A DNA stretch of 64,000 nt. Origin: Neptunomonas japonica DSM 18939 (lineage in GTDB: Bacteria; Pseudomonadota; Gammaproteobacteria; Pseudomonadales; Balneatricaceae). The notes beneath the pieces are model-generated. The model saw only the letters and a program-made list of their open reading frames with translations. It did not search any database and was not told the DNA's origin. Made by a program: the position numbers and the translations under genes. The stretch's first letter is position 1. The number at the start of each line of letters is the position of its first letter. Where the stretch lies: assembly GCF_000422765.1 (NCBI RefSeq), contig NZ_AUGR01000010.1:124001-188000 (forward strand), read 5' to 3'. Positions 35,267 through 44,428 of this stretch are shown piece after piece.

Positions 35267-36532
35267 TCAGGTTCTTTGTGTTGCAGGCTTATGGCCTCTG
35301 GCATTTTCACCAGAACGTTGTCCATCTCTATGGCCCGGTTTAGGTTTCTTTGGGCGTTTAGGATGTGCTGGGCGCTGTAAGCGAGATGTTGGCAATGCAT
35401 TGACTGGTTTAAATCCTTGGATCTCTTTGCGTTCTAGAAGAGCGCCAGTCAATCGTTCAATAGCAGCAAGCAGCTTGAACTCATCTGCACAGACAAGCGA
35501 AATAGCTTGCCCCGTGGCGCCTGCGCGGCCTGTGCGTCCAATACGATGCACGTAATCTTCTGCAACGTTAGGTAGGTCGTAATTTACAACCTGTGGTAGC
35601 TGATCTATATCAAGTCCGCGGGCTGCGATATCAGTGGCTACAAGTACTTGAATTGAGTAGTCCTTAAAGTCGGCCAAAGCTCTGGTGCGTGCCCCTTGGC
35701 TTTTGTTGCCATGAATGGCTGCAGACTTGATTTTGGCTGCTTCTAATTGCTTCGTTAACTTATTAGCACCATGCTTTGTTTTGGTGAAAACAAGCACTTG
35801 GCTCCATTGATGTTCTTTTATTAGCTGTATAAGCAGAGCAGCTTTTCTGTTTTTATCAACAGGAGAGACCCATTGTTCTACTGTTGTTGCCGTTGTATTG
35901 CGTGGACTGACTGAGATCTCAACAGGGTTATTAACTAAACCTTTTGCGAGGCTGCGGATCTCGTCAGAGAAGGTCGCTGAAAACATTAAATTTTGGCGCT
36001 TCTTGGGTAACAAGGCAATGATTTTGCGAATGTCATTGATGAAACCCATATCGAGCATTCGGTCGGCTTCGTCAAGAATTAGTACTTCGAGTTGGTCAAA
36101 TTTAACTGCTTTCTGGTTGTATAGGTCCATGAGGCGGCCAGGAGTTGCAACAAGTATATCGACTCCTTTACGCAATCTCATCATTTGCGGGTTTATCTTA
36201 ACGCCGCCAAAAACAACGGTGGAGTGTAGAGGTAAGTTTTTACCGTACATCTCAACACTTTCGCTTACCTGTGCAGCCAGCTCTCTTGTTGGTGTGAGAA
36301 CCAATGCGCGAACTTGGTTTGAGCGAGGGCGGTTGCCCTTAGATAGCAGCTCCAGCAGGGGTAATGTAAAGCCTGCTGTTTTACCTGTGCCTGTTTGTGC
36401 GGCGGCCATGACATCTTTGCCTTCGAGTACGGCTGGTATTGCCTGGGCTTGGATGGGAGATGGCGTGGTGTAACCTTTTTCAGCAACAGCTTCTAGTAAA
36501 GGTGCGGATAGGCCCAGGGAGGCAAAGCTCAT
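35267..36532 (-). CDS. rhlE: DEAD-box ATP-dependent RNA helicase, RhlE-like
   Basis: A 421-residue helicase with all core motifs: the Q-motif region [12 protein letters not shown], motif [13 protein letters not shown], Ia [28 protein letters not shown] and [13 protein letters not shown] basic tail of about 45 residues rich in Lys, Arg and Pro follows (after LPTSRLQRP), as in RhlE proteins and in line with RNA binding. RhlE helps ribosome assembly and RNA turnover, often in the cold. Transcribed alone, with a strong terminator right after it. Assignment to RhlE among DEAD-box subfamilies rests on the compact size and motif wording. Confidence 0.88.
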   Translation of the reverse strand: MSFASLGLSAPLLEAVAEKGYTTPSPIQAQAIPAVLEGKDVMAAAQTGTGKTAGFTLPLLELLSKGNRPRSNQVRALVLTPTRELAAQVSESVEMYGKNLPLHSTVVFGGVKINPQMMRLRKGVDILVATPGRLMDLYNQKAVKFDQLEVLILDEADRMLDMGFINDIRKIIALLPKKRQNLMFSATFSDEIRSLAKGLVNNPVEISVSPRNTTATTVEQWVSPVDKNRKAALLIQLIKEHQWSQVLVFTKTKHGANKLTKQLEAAKIKSAAIHGNKSQGARTRALADFKDYSIQVLVATDIAARGLDIDQLPQVVNYDLPNVAEDYVHRIGRTGRAGATGQAISLVCADEFKLLAAIERLTGALLERKEIQGFKPVNALPTSRLQRPAHPKRPKKPKPGHRDGQRSGENARGHKPATQRT

Positions 36533-36877
36533 AGATTATCTCTTGTTGGTGTTTTACAGATTGGTTTACAGATTGTTTCCACTTTAAAAAGCGGTGCTGA
36601 AGCTTACAGGATCTGCAGCTTGAGTGCTATTAAATCCTAGCCAGGCCCTGAGTAATTGTGGCTCTAGGTATTACAAGAGAAGCTCATCAATAAAGCAGCC
36701 CGCCCATGGGGTAAAATCCATTACAGTAAGTAATGCCTATATTATGGGTAGCTAAATCTGTAGCCAGCGAGAAACCAACAACAAATGTAATATTATAGGA
36801 ACAGGTGCAATGAGGTTTGCTCGGGGGGTAAATCGAAGTACTATATACAAGCCACCCTAAATCAATTGAACTTGCTG
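36533..36877. other. Intergenic region, no gene seen
   Basis: 345 bp between the start of the rhlE-like gene and the end of the propeller/helix gene, both on the minus strand. It must hold the rhlE-like promoter. No open frame with a ribosome site, no strong hairpin followed by T and no RNA gene was found. Confidence 0.4.
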
Positions 36878-39124
36878 TTAATTTATCCTCAAATTACCAG
36901 TCGTAGGCAATTGATTTGCTGTTAATCCGGCATCACTCCGGCTGCGATAAAAACGATTTTGATCGGTCATATCTGGAACACGTCTCTCCGGATCAAAACT
37001 GAATTGTCCCGTTGGCTCTACAAAAATATTCCCAGAGACCCTGACTGAGTCTACAGAAGTTCGCCATGTAAATAGCTGTGTAGATCCATATTTTGCTGAA
37101 CGCTCATCGGAGGATCGATCACGGTCTATCACAATCCAGTTGCCAGTCAATGACACTCTGGAAGGCTGTGCTGAATCGCCGCATGCCTTGGATTCAGTAC
37201 CAACACTAATAAGATCAATATTGTCGGCATTTGCTCCATGCTGCAGCACGCTATCTTTTATTTCTAGCTTTCCTCCACAAGGAAAGTCGATTGTACGGGA
37301 GTGATACCCATTCAAACCGGCAATAACACTTCCCTCTATCAAAGTATCTACCGCACGGCTTTTGACGATATGCCCATCACCAAATGGCCGGCGTATTATT
37401 GAGTTACGAATAACGACCCGATCAATAGATCCAGCATAAAAACCATGGCCTAATGTCGATGACTTATCTTTCCAGCCAGTATTCTCGATGAGGCTATCTT
37501 CTAAAATTAACTCGCCTCCACGATTATCTGTAAGAACCCCAATAACGGTACGGTCAATATGAGCACGTTTCACGACCAAGTTGAAATCTCGTCCTTCTGC
37601 TTTTATACCCGCGCAGTTGCCACGTTGGCAGTTTGCCTTCACACCTTCACCATGAAAGTCCTCAATCACCACGCGGCAATGATTACAGGAAACATTGATA
37701 ATTCCTTTGGAGTTAGCAATGCCTCTGAGAGAAACGCCTTTCAGCCCCAATGTTAGTGATTTATTGACAAATAAACCTTGAGGATAAATACCTGGCGGGA
37801 TAATTATTTTACTGCCCGGTTTTGCATTATTGATCAGCTTCTGAGCATCATGCTTTGAATACTCGGAGTACTTTGGCTTATTCGGGTGTTTATAGGCCCA
37901 AACTCCCGTTTCATGGGTGGATAGGCCAATAAACAGCTCTTCCTTCTCTAAATAGACCCATTTGCCGTAGACACGGTGGTCCCCTTTTAATGGGCCGTTA
38001 ACTCCCCAAGGTAGTGTTCTCCATACTTTATCGCCATCTGGATCAAATACAGACACATCAGCAGTGCCATTCCAAGAATAGAGCTTTCCGTCGTTTGCTA
38101 TTGCAAGCGATTTCCCATTGGGAAAACCTGTTTTATATTTCCTTAAAAATTTGCCGGTGCTGCTTGAAAAAGCTAATAACGCTGTGCTGTGCAATGACCA
38201 TACGATATCTCTCTTTTTATCGAATACTTTTGTTCCATCACCCCAGTCAGCCTGTGAAGTAAAAGGTTTGAGTGAGGATAAATCAGCTACCTTTGGCGCA
38301 TATTTTTGAGTACGAAAACTGGACCCAAAAACAATGTCTCCATTCGAAAGTTGTGCGGTTGCCGGATAACCTTGTTGTATTTTTTTTTCCCGAAGTTCAT
38401 TGGCATTAAAAACCCTCCTCCAAGTCAAAGCGGGAACCCCGTTTCTCGACTTATACAAATCGGGATTAAATTCATACCAGCCGAAAGTGGTGGCTCTGTT
38501 CCCCAATATTGTTGGACTATTTTTAAACTTGTCCTCTATGTCCTCAAAACAAGACCCGTTTGCTGCCCCCATGACATACAAGAATAGAGTTCTTGTTTGG
38601 GCGCTGTATATCAATCCATCATAATTATGGGCACTAGCTGGCACAGTGCGAAAATCGGGCACCCAGCATAGGCGTCGCCATGGCTTTTTTTTCCTTACAT
38701 TGTAGTCTGTTAATACATACAGTTTATCGAGAGGTGATGAATCAGTCAGCCTTGACCACTTGCCTAGACTTAAATCGAATTCGTAAACCTCATTGCCTCC
38801 ATAATCAGCATGGCCGCCCCCCATAAAATAAAAGTTGTACCTAGCTGAATCAAAGGCAGCACTATTCCATGCTTGCAGAACCGATCGCGGCCCAACCACC
38901 ATATGTGTTTTATTTTCAACTTTGGGGGGCCACGCTGCAGATATGGAAGGGTGTTGCTGGTTGGAGCGAATCTCACACCAGCCGCCGAGCTGAGATTCTA
39001 GTTTTTTAGAGCACTCATTCAGGTTTCCGCCCTTCACTGTAGGATAGAGCTTCGTAGAAAAATCGACAGCCCAAGTTATCTTTGTAATCGATAACAATAT
39101 AGCCAATAGAAAAATAAAACGCAT
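36878..39124 (-). CDS. Secreted kelch-like beta-propeller and right-handed beta-helix protein
   Basis: About 748 residues. I place the start at 39124 (MRFIFLLAILLSITKITWA) since AGGAAG precedes it and a clean signal peptide follows; a longer frame from 39247 adds 41 unlikely residues. Residues about 25-415 have repeated propeller-like blades (YNFYFMGGGHADYGGNEVYEFD, then LYSWNGTADVSVFDPDGDKVW). From about 418 a pectate-lyase-like parallel beta-helix follows: PGSKIIIPPGIYPQGLFV and then regular turns such as VVIEDFHGEGV, LILEDSLIEN, VVIRNSIIRRP and LEIKDSVLQHG. It probably acts outside the cytoplasm on or with polysaccharide. No family name or substrate is recognised. Confidence 0.72.
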   Translation of the reverse strand: MRFIFLLAILLSITKITWAVDFSTKLYPTVKGGNLNECSKKLESQLGGWCEIRSNQQHPSISAAWPPKVENKTHMVVGPRSVLQAWNSAAFDSARYNFYFMGGGHADYGGNEVYEFDLSLGKWSRLTDSSPLDKLYVLTDYNVRKKKPWRRLCWVPDFRTVPASAHNYDGLIYSAQTRTLFLYVMGAANGSCFEDIEDKFKNSPTILGNRATTFGWYEFNPDLYKSRNGVPALTWRRVFNANELREKKIQQGYPATAQLSNGDIVFGSSFRTQKYAPKVADLSSLKPFTSQADWGDGTKVFDKKRDIVWSLHSTALLAFSSSTGKFLRKYKTGFPNGKSLAIANDGKLYSWNGTADVSVFDPDGDKVWRTLPWGVNGPLKGDHRVYGKWVYLEKEELFIGLSTHETGVWAYKHPNKPKYSEYSKHDAQKLINNAKPGSKIIIPPGIYPQGLFVNKSLTLGLKGVSLRGIANSKGIINVSCNHCRVVIEDFHGEGVKANCQRGNCAGIKAEGRDFNLVVKRAHIDRTVIGVLTDNRGGELILEDSLIENTGWKDKSSTLGHGFYAGSIDRVVIRNSIIRRPFGDGHIVKSRAVDTLIEGSVIAGLNGYHSRTIDFPCGGKLEIKDSVLQHGANADNIDLISVGTESKACGDSAQPSRVSLTGNWIVIDRDRSSDERSAKYGSTQLFTWRTSVDSVRVSGNIFVEPTGQFSFDPERRVPDMTDQNRFYRSRSDAGLTANQLPTTGNLRIN

Positions 39125-39317
39125 AACCACTTCCTGAAAGGTGCAATTAAGATAATGAGTGACGGGCTCAGTAGTCGCCTGATGGGAGTGCTGCAAAATT
39201 GTCCTCTCGTTTGCTACCGAGGCTGTCTCTGATTTCAGTCTATCCATAGCGCATTAGCACTGCCTAGAGTATATTTCCTAGCTGCAAAACGGTACCACAT
39301 CAATTTCTAGTGAGGTA

Positions 39318-40154
39318 TTAAACCTCAAGTTTTAAATGTTTTTTTGCTGCTTTAAGCACTTCTGGGTCGGCTTCTGGAGGAGAGAGGTTTATATCCTTTT
39401 CCAGTGCTTTAACAACGGTTTTAAGGACTTTTATGCGCGCATACCATTTATGGTTAGCGGCAATAGGGTGCCAAGGTGATGAGGTTGTTGAGGTCTCTTC
39501 AAACATTTGATTGATAGCTTTGTCGTATTCAGGCCAGCGTTGACGGTTTCTGATGTCTTCTTCGGTTAGCTTCCAGCGTTTGATAGGGTTGCTGAGTCGT
39601 TCGGCAAATCGTTTGAGTTGCTCTTTGGGTGATATGTGCATGAATATTTTTATGATTCTTGCATCGTCATCAGTTAATAAGCGTTCAAATTCGTTGATCT
39701 CTTGATACGCCCGTTGCCACTGATTCTCTTCAGCAAAGCCCTCAACTCTTTCTACTAATACACGGCCATACCATGAGCGATCAAATATAGCGATTTCGCC
39801 AGGGGCGGGTAGACGTGTTTGGAAACGATAAAGGTAATGTTTACCTTGTTCTTCTTTTTCAGGTGCGCCAATAGGGTGTACTTGGAAGCCGCGAGGGTCG
39901 AGTCGCTCTGTTAGTCGGCGAATAGCCCCGCCTTTGCCACTGGCGTCCCAGCCTTCAAAAACAATGATGGCGCGCTTGTTAGTGTGAAAGTAAGCCTGCT
40001 GGACATAAAGAAGTCTTTGTTGCCATTTTTTAAGGTTTTTTTCATATTTGCTTTTGGAGGCAATAGTGGACTTCTTAAAAGAAAGCGATGAAAGGGTAGG
40101 GATATTTTTTTCTAAATTTATTTCGGATGGTTGCTGCATTGCTATCTCACTCAT
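39318..40154 (-). CDS. ppk2: Polyphosphate kinase 2 family protein
   Basis: About 279 residues from the start I prefer at 40154 (MSEIAMQQ); an ATG at 40139 is equally possible, and a longer frame from 40232 lacks support. PPK2 enzymes use polyphosphate to phosphorylate nucleotides. Visible: the Walker A form FEGWDASGKGGAIRRL, the FDRSWYGRVLVERVEGF Walker B/lid region, and KRWKLTEEDIRNRQRWPEYDKA. Length is typical of one-domain PPK2. Whether it acts on NMP or NDP is not clear from reading. Transcribed alone, between the secreted propeller/helix gene and the tRNA-Thr gene. Confidence 0.88.
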   Translation of the reverse strand: MSEIAMQQPSEINLEKNIPTLSSLSFKKSTIASKSKYEKNLKKWQQRLLYVQQAYFHTNKRAIIVFEGWDASGKGGAIRRLTERLDPRGFQVHPIGAPEKEEQGKHYLYRFQTRLPAPGEIAIFDRSWYGRVLVERVEGFAEENQWQRAYQEINEFERLLTDDDARIIKIFMHISPKEQLKRFAERLSNPIKRWKLTEEDIRNRQRWPEYDKAINQMFEETSTTSSPWHPIAANHKWYARIKVLKTVVKALEKDINLSPPEADPEVLKAAKKHLKLEV

Positions 40155-40266
40155 CGAGTTTGTTATGAGTGTAGCAGTGTTGAAGGCTATCTCAATACAT
40201 AGTCTTTCTAGAGTGTAATAGTTGAATTTCACAAAAAGAGATTTCTTTAACGCGGAGCTTCAAGAG

Positions 40267-40342
<76 letters not shown>

Positions 40343-40470
40343 ACTGCATGAAGTGGACGTATAGTAATGAGATGGAGTGTTGAGATCAACCCCTTAAAAC
40401 AAAATAACTCGAAATAAATTAGTAAGATAAGCGAATTGTTCAAACAGAGAACAATTCGCCATGTAATGAA

Positions 40471-40908
40471 TTATTTTTCGAGTGGGATGCGGATTTTTTG
40501 GCCAGGGTAAATGAGATCAGGGTCTTTAATGACTTCTTTGTTCGCTTCAAAAATTTTTGTGTAGTCGTTACCGTTGCCTAAATATTTTTGTGCGATAGCC
40601 CATAATGAGTCACCTGATTCGATGGTGTAGTACTCAACATTAGCAGCGGTTTTATCTTCGAGCTGCAAAGCATCGGCTTTTACTTCTTGAATACCTTGAA
40701 CATTACCTGCCATTAAAATCGCTTTTTCATACGCGGCTTGGTCTTTTGCTGATCCTGATACAGTCGCTACTCCATCGGCAACCGTCACTGTTAGGCCTTC
40801 AACACCTGGGTTATCAGACTCAATGTGTTTCTGGATTTCATCTGCAGGGTCATCATCTGAACCGAAGAGTTTTTTCCCAAGGTTTGAAGCAAAATCAAAT
40901 AGGCTCAT
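40471..40908 (-). CDS. lysM: BON and LysM domain protein (YgaU/Kbp-like)
   Basis: A 145-residue protein. Residues about 22-90 form a BON domain (VEGLTVTVADGVATVSGSA) and residues about 93-143 a LysM domain (YYTIESGDSLWAIAQKYLG, PDLIYPGQKIRIP). This matches E. coli YgaU/Kbp in length and order; Kbp binds potassium ions and LysM binds peptidoglycan-type glycans. No signal peptide is present, which is normal for this family. Single gene; the start is preceded by AAAGGAA. Confidence 0.9.
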   Translation of the reverse strand: MSLFDFASNLGKKLFGSDDDPADEIQKHIESDNPGVEGLTVTVADGVATVSGSAKDQAAYEKAILMAGNVQGIQEVKADALQLEDKTAANVEYYTIESGDSLWAIAQKYLGNGNDYTKIFEANKEVIKDPDLIYPGQKIRIPLEK

Positions 40909-41020
40909 AACAGATTCCTTTGTAAGCGTTGCATAAGTTAATGCTTATGATTCCATATTGAATCTGAACATTAGCTGGCCAGCCGAGATAATACTAGTGA
41001 GCTAGCTAATATATGCACAT

Positions 41021-41046
41021 AAAAAAAGCCCCTGCAAGCAGGGGCT
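41021..41046 (-). terminator. Strong intrinsic terminator
   Basis: Arms AGCCCCTGC (41027-41035) and GCAGGGGCT (41038-41046) followed on the minus strand by seven T. It lies 205 bp past the pheA stop codon, unusually far, and would also end the small RNA suggested here. Confidence 0.92.
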
Positions 41047-41152
41047 AAAAACAACTCAATAGGAAAGAGTTGAAAGTAGGGATGTGATAGCTACGTGGTT
41101 TCGTGAATGCAACACGAATGTCTCTATCGGTTAACACTATCGATTTTTATTG
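41021..41152 (-). ncRNA. Candidate small RNA downstream of pheA
   Basis: On the minus strand a perfect TATAAT (41164-41169) sits just before a predicted start near 41152; about 130 bases later comes the strong terminator at 41021-41046. In between is the small hairpin CGTG/CACG and no open frame. The -35 box is weak. It could instead be the long 3' untranslated end of pheA. Confidence 0.35.
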
Positions 41153-41250
41153 TGCGCTGCACAATTATACTTTAGTATAATGTTATTAAGGTGTTGATAT
41201 ATATAAATATTTAAATAATGTTGTGAATTGTGCATTGCATTTATATTCAG

Positions 41251-42114
41251 TTAATCTTGTGTTCTTTCGTTATGTTTTACGCGAAAAATATGAGCGGGAT
41301 ATGTACCTATGATACGAACTTCTTTCGCAAAAAAATCAAGCTCTTGAAGTGCGTATTGCATTTTTTTCTGTTCAGGGTGGCCTTCAACGTCCAAGTGAAA
41401 GCTGGTTGCTTGCATTGTATCTGAAGCCATATAACTTTCTAATTTGACAGCGTTGACTCCATTCGTTGCAAAGCCGCCTAAGCCTTTGTACAAGGCGGCT
41501 GGTAAATTGCGAACGGTAAACATGATCGTGGTTATAAAAGTAATATCAGGCTCTAATTTCGGCATATGACTATCTTTTGCCAAAATAACAAAACGAGTGG
41601 TATTGCCGGTCTTGTCTTGAAAGTTTTCTCTGAGGATGTCTAAATCATAAAGCTCTGCGGCAAGGCTAGAGGCAATCGCTGCATGACCAGGCTCTTCGAT
41701 GCTTAATAATGCTTCGGCTGCACCTGCTGTGTCGAGGCTTGCAACTTGCGCTAAATTTAAGCTTTTAATATTGCTGTCACACTGTGCCAGTGCTTGGGGG
41801 TGTGAGGAAACTGTTCGTAAATCTGATATTTTAGTACCTTTCTTGGCAACTAGGCAGTGGTTTACCGGCTCGAAATGTTCGCTAATAATATGAAGCTGCG
41901 TTTTAGGCATGAGACGGTAAATTTCTTCTACTCGGCCAGCTGTTGAATTTTCCAAAGGGATCATGGCAAGTTGAGCTTCGCCGCGCTCAACCATAAACAT
42001 CGCATCAGCAAAGCTCTCACAGGCAAATGCTTCCATCTTTGGATAAACATGGTGGCATGATAAGTGAGAGTAGGCGCCTTTATGGCCCTGATAAGCGATG
42101 ATATTGGTACTCAT
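41251..42114 (-). CDS. pheA: Prephenate dehydratase without chorismate mutase domain
   Basis: A 287-residue monofunctional prephenate dehydratase with a C-terminal ACT domain. It converts prephenate to phenylpyruvate in phenylalanine synthesis. Residues 5-185 hold the catalytic part: AYQGHKGAYSH, MIPLENSTAGRVEEIYRL, TVSSHPQALAQC and NTTRFVILAKDS with the Thr-Arg-Phe active-site motif. The ACT domain (about 195-280) shows LPAALYKGLGGFATNGVNAVKLESY for Phe feedback. The usual gammaproteobacterial P-protein is about 360-390 residues with an N-terminal mutase; this form is closer to the alphaproteobacterial type. Single gene; a divergent sensor kinase gene lies beyond a 136-bp gap. Confidence 0.9.
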   Translation of the reverse strand: MSTNIIAYQGHKGAYSHLSCHHVYPKMEAFACESFADAMFMVERGEAQLAMIPLENSTAGRVEEIYRLMPKTQLHIISEHFEPVNHCLVAKKGTKISDLRTVSSHPQALAQCDSNIKSLNLAQVASLDTAGAAEALLSIEEPGHAAIASSLAAELYDLDILRENFQDKTGNTTRFVILAKDSHMPKLEPDITFITTIMFTVRNLPAALYKGLGGFATNGVNAVKLESYMASDTMQATSFHLDVEGHPEQKKMQYALQELDFFAKEVRIIGTYPAHIFRVKHNERTQD

Positions 42115-42250
42115 GATAGTGTAGTTTCCGTCAGTCAGTTGTTGATCCGTTAATCGCTCATTATGTCACAGGCTGGTATACAGGTTGAATCTTTCTAAGT
42201 GATAATCTATTGAGTTTTCTAAGATATTATTAGCGTATAGGGGTAAAGGT

Positions 42251-44428
42251 TTGCAGATAAAGCGATCAGTTATCATATTTATTATTGCTGCTTTGTTTAG
42301 CATGGTCGTTTCTTGGCAGGCATATATTTATACGCGTGGTTGGGGCCTCGTTCAAATCCATCAGCATGGATCTTCAAGATTGTTAGATACCATCAGTGCG
42401 TTACGTGTAGCTATTGATCAGTATCGGTATTTACCCTTTCTGCTCTCGCAAAACCATGATGTAAAAGACCTTCTCGTGCAATCTAACCCCAACAAAGTGA
42501 TCAAGGTTAGCCGCTATTTAGAGCAAACTAACTTGGTTGCGGGCTCTGCTGCGTTGATTATCCTCGACCTTAAAGGAGAAGTGGTTGCTTATAGCAACTG
42601 GCGAGAAAGAGGTGTAACAGCACGGCGTTACTATCAAAAAGCACCATTCTTTCTTCAAGCATTAGCGGGAGAGCAGGGGCGTTACTTTATGCTTGATGAT
42701 AGCGCCACTCAGCCTTCTTACTATCTATCTGCCCCTATTTATCATAGACAAGAGTTGATTGGTGTGTCTGTTATGAAGTTGGATGTGAGTGCGCTTAAAG
42801 AGCAGCTTTCTCTTGAGTATGCATTTTATGTTGCTGATCAACATGGGCAGTTACTGTTCACTAGCTTGTCATTATTACAAGCATCTGGGTTACCTCGTTC
42901 TGCACTGAAAAACTCTGAAATATCAGGTTCTGAATTAAAAAAAACGGTAAGCGTGTGGCCGCAGGACTCAGTAATAGATGAAAAGTTGTTCGATGATCGT
43001 GAAATTTCAATCTGGAGGTTAGAAGGTAAAGAGCAGCTAAATGAGTCGGTGGTGCTCGATGACCTTAAGTGGGAAGTGGGTGTTCTTAGCCCTATAAAAG
43101 CAGCTGAGCAAAGAGCTATTTATGCCGGTTTTACTGTTGCGGGTGGGTGTTTGGCATTTGCGTTGCTAGTTTTATATTTACGAGAGTACCGATTAAAACG
43201 GCGCTCCCAAGCCCTAGTGCTTAGAGCACAGCGAGATAGTGAGCAGCGACAGCGCTATATTATCAATACAGCACAGGTTGGCTTGATCACTGTGGATAAA
43301 CAAGGCGCAATCGTTTTTGTTAACCCGATGGTTATGCAGCAGTTTGGTATTTCTTTATCCTTGATCATGGGGCGGCCATTAACGGCATTGTTTGCTGATA
43401 TTGATCAGTTCACACCTTTAAAGCGTTGGTTAGAAGGTCTGTCGCATGGTGAGTTTACGCCTATAACAGGGTATGAAGTAGTTGGGCGTCGCTCTGATGG
43501 TTCGGTTTTTCCTGTGCTTTTTTCAATAAGGATGATGACCGCCGCACCTGAAGTTAGTTATCTGGTGACCATGATAGATATCACCCGACGTAAGCGTTTG
43601 GAATACAAGTTGCGAGAAGTAAATGAATCGCTAGAGACCAAAGTTTTACAGCGAACACAGGCTCTTGAGGCTGCACAAAATGAGCTGATTCAAGCTGAAA
43701 AGTTAGCCGCTTTGGGGAGAATGTCGACGGCTATGGTGCATGAGTTAAATCAGCCTTTAACGGCTATGCGTAACTACTTGGCAATAATACGTCGATTGGT
43801 AGATCAGCCTGATTTGCAGAATGAAAATTTGAATAGGGTGAATGGCTTAGTCGATAAAATGGCGATGATTACAGGTCAACTTAAAACCTTTGCTTATAAA
43901 AGTGCAGGTAATGCAGGTCTCGTTGAGTTGGTTTTTTCAATTGAACATATTCTTGGGCAGTATCAAGTAAGGTTTGCAGAGCAGTCCATTGATTGCTGTT
44001 TTGAACATGAGTTACCGCATTATTGGGTCCATGGTGATGAAGTACGTATCGAACAAGTGTTAGTTAATTTGATTACTAATGCCTGTGACGCCATGCTGCA
44101 GTTACCTTCTGGCAAGATTTCTATGGCTCTTCGTTTGCTTTGTCATGGCCGACAAAATACTGAACAAGGTTTGGAGAACCCTTGTCATAATTGGGTGGTG
44201 CTTGATATATGTGATACCGGAGAGGGCGCGACCGATGAGCAGTTAGCACACATGTTTGAGCCATTTTATACGACAAAGAGTATGGGGGATGGTCTTGGTT
44301 TGGGCTTGTCTATTGTACAGGGTATTGTTCGTGATTTAGGTGGAGTAGTGGGTGTGGTTCGTAATCAAGAGCAGGGGTTATGTTTTACAGTGTCCTTGCC
44401 GCTGGCTAAAAACACAGAGGAGGTTTGA
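42251..44428 (+). CDS. dctB: DctB-like sensor histidine kinase
   Basis: A 725-residue membrane kinase with a TTG start preceded by AGGGGTAAAGG. TM1 is at about 7-24, a periplasmic double-Cache sensor at about 30-290 (YRYLPFLLSQNHDV, RRYYQKAPFFLQALAGEQGRY), TM2 at about 295-315, a PAS domain at about 335-455, then HisKA with His497 in MVHELNQPL and an ATPase domain with NLITNACDAM and DGLGLGLSIV. This is the layout of DctB, which senses C4-dicarboxylates. It overlaps or abuts the dctD-like gene directly. Since a TAXI-type rather than DctP-type TRAP system follows, its ligand may be another organic acid. Confidence 0.85.
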   Translation: MQIKRSVIIFIIAALFSMVVSWQAYIYTRGWGLVQIHQHGSSRLLDTISALRVAIDQYRYLPFLLSQNHDVKDLLVQSNPNKVIKVSRYLEQTNLVAGSAALIILDLKGEVVAYSNWRERGVTARRYYQKAPFFLQALAGEQGRYFMLDDSATQPSYYLSAPIYHRQELIGVSVMKLDVSALKEQLSLEYAFYVADQHGQLLFTSLSLLQASGLPRSALKNSEISGSELKKTVSVWPQDSVIDEKLFDDREISIWRLEGKEQLNESVVLDDLKWEVGVLSPIKAAEQRAIYAGFTVAGGCLAFALLVLYLREYRLKRRSQALVLRAQRDSEQRQRYIINTAQVGLITVDKQGAIVFVNPMVMQQFGISLSLIMGRPLTALFADIDQFTPLKRWLEGLSHGEFTPITGYEVVGRRSDGSVFPVLFSIRMMTAAPEVSYLVTMIDITRRKRLEYKLREVNESLETKVLQRTQALEAAQNELIQAEKLAALGRMSTAMVHELNQPLTAMRNYLAIIRRLVDQPDLQNENLNRVNGLVDKMAMITGQLKTFAYKSAGNAGLVELVFSIEHILGQYQVRFAEQSIDCCFEHELPHYWVHGDEVRIEQVLVNLITNACDAMLQLPSGKISMALRLLCHGRQNTEQGLENPCHNWVVLDICDTGEGATDEQLAHMFEPFYTTKSMGDGLGLGLSIVQGIVRDLGGVVGVVRNQEQGLCFTVSLPLAKNTEEV

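Larger units (their letters stand above)
40909..41250. other. Intergenic region between lysM and pheA
   Basis: 342 bp. It holds the pheA-side terminator (41021-41046), a candidate small RNA (41021-41152), two adjacent palindromes (41155-41185) and, between 40909 and 41020, the likely lysM promoter region. No open frame is convincing. Confidence 0.45.
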
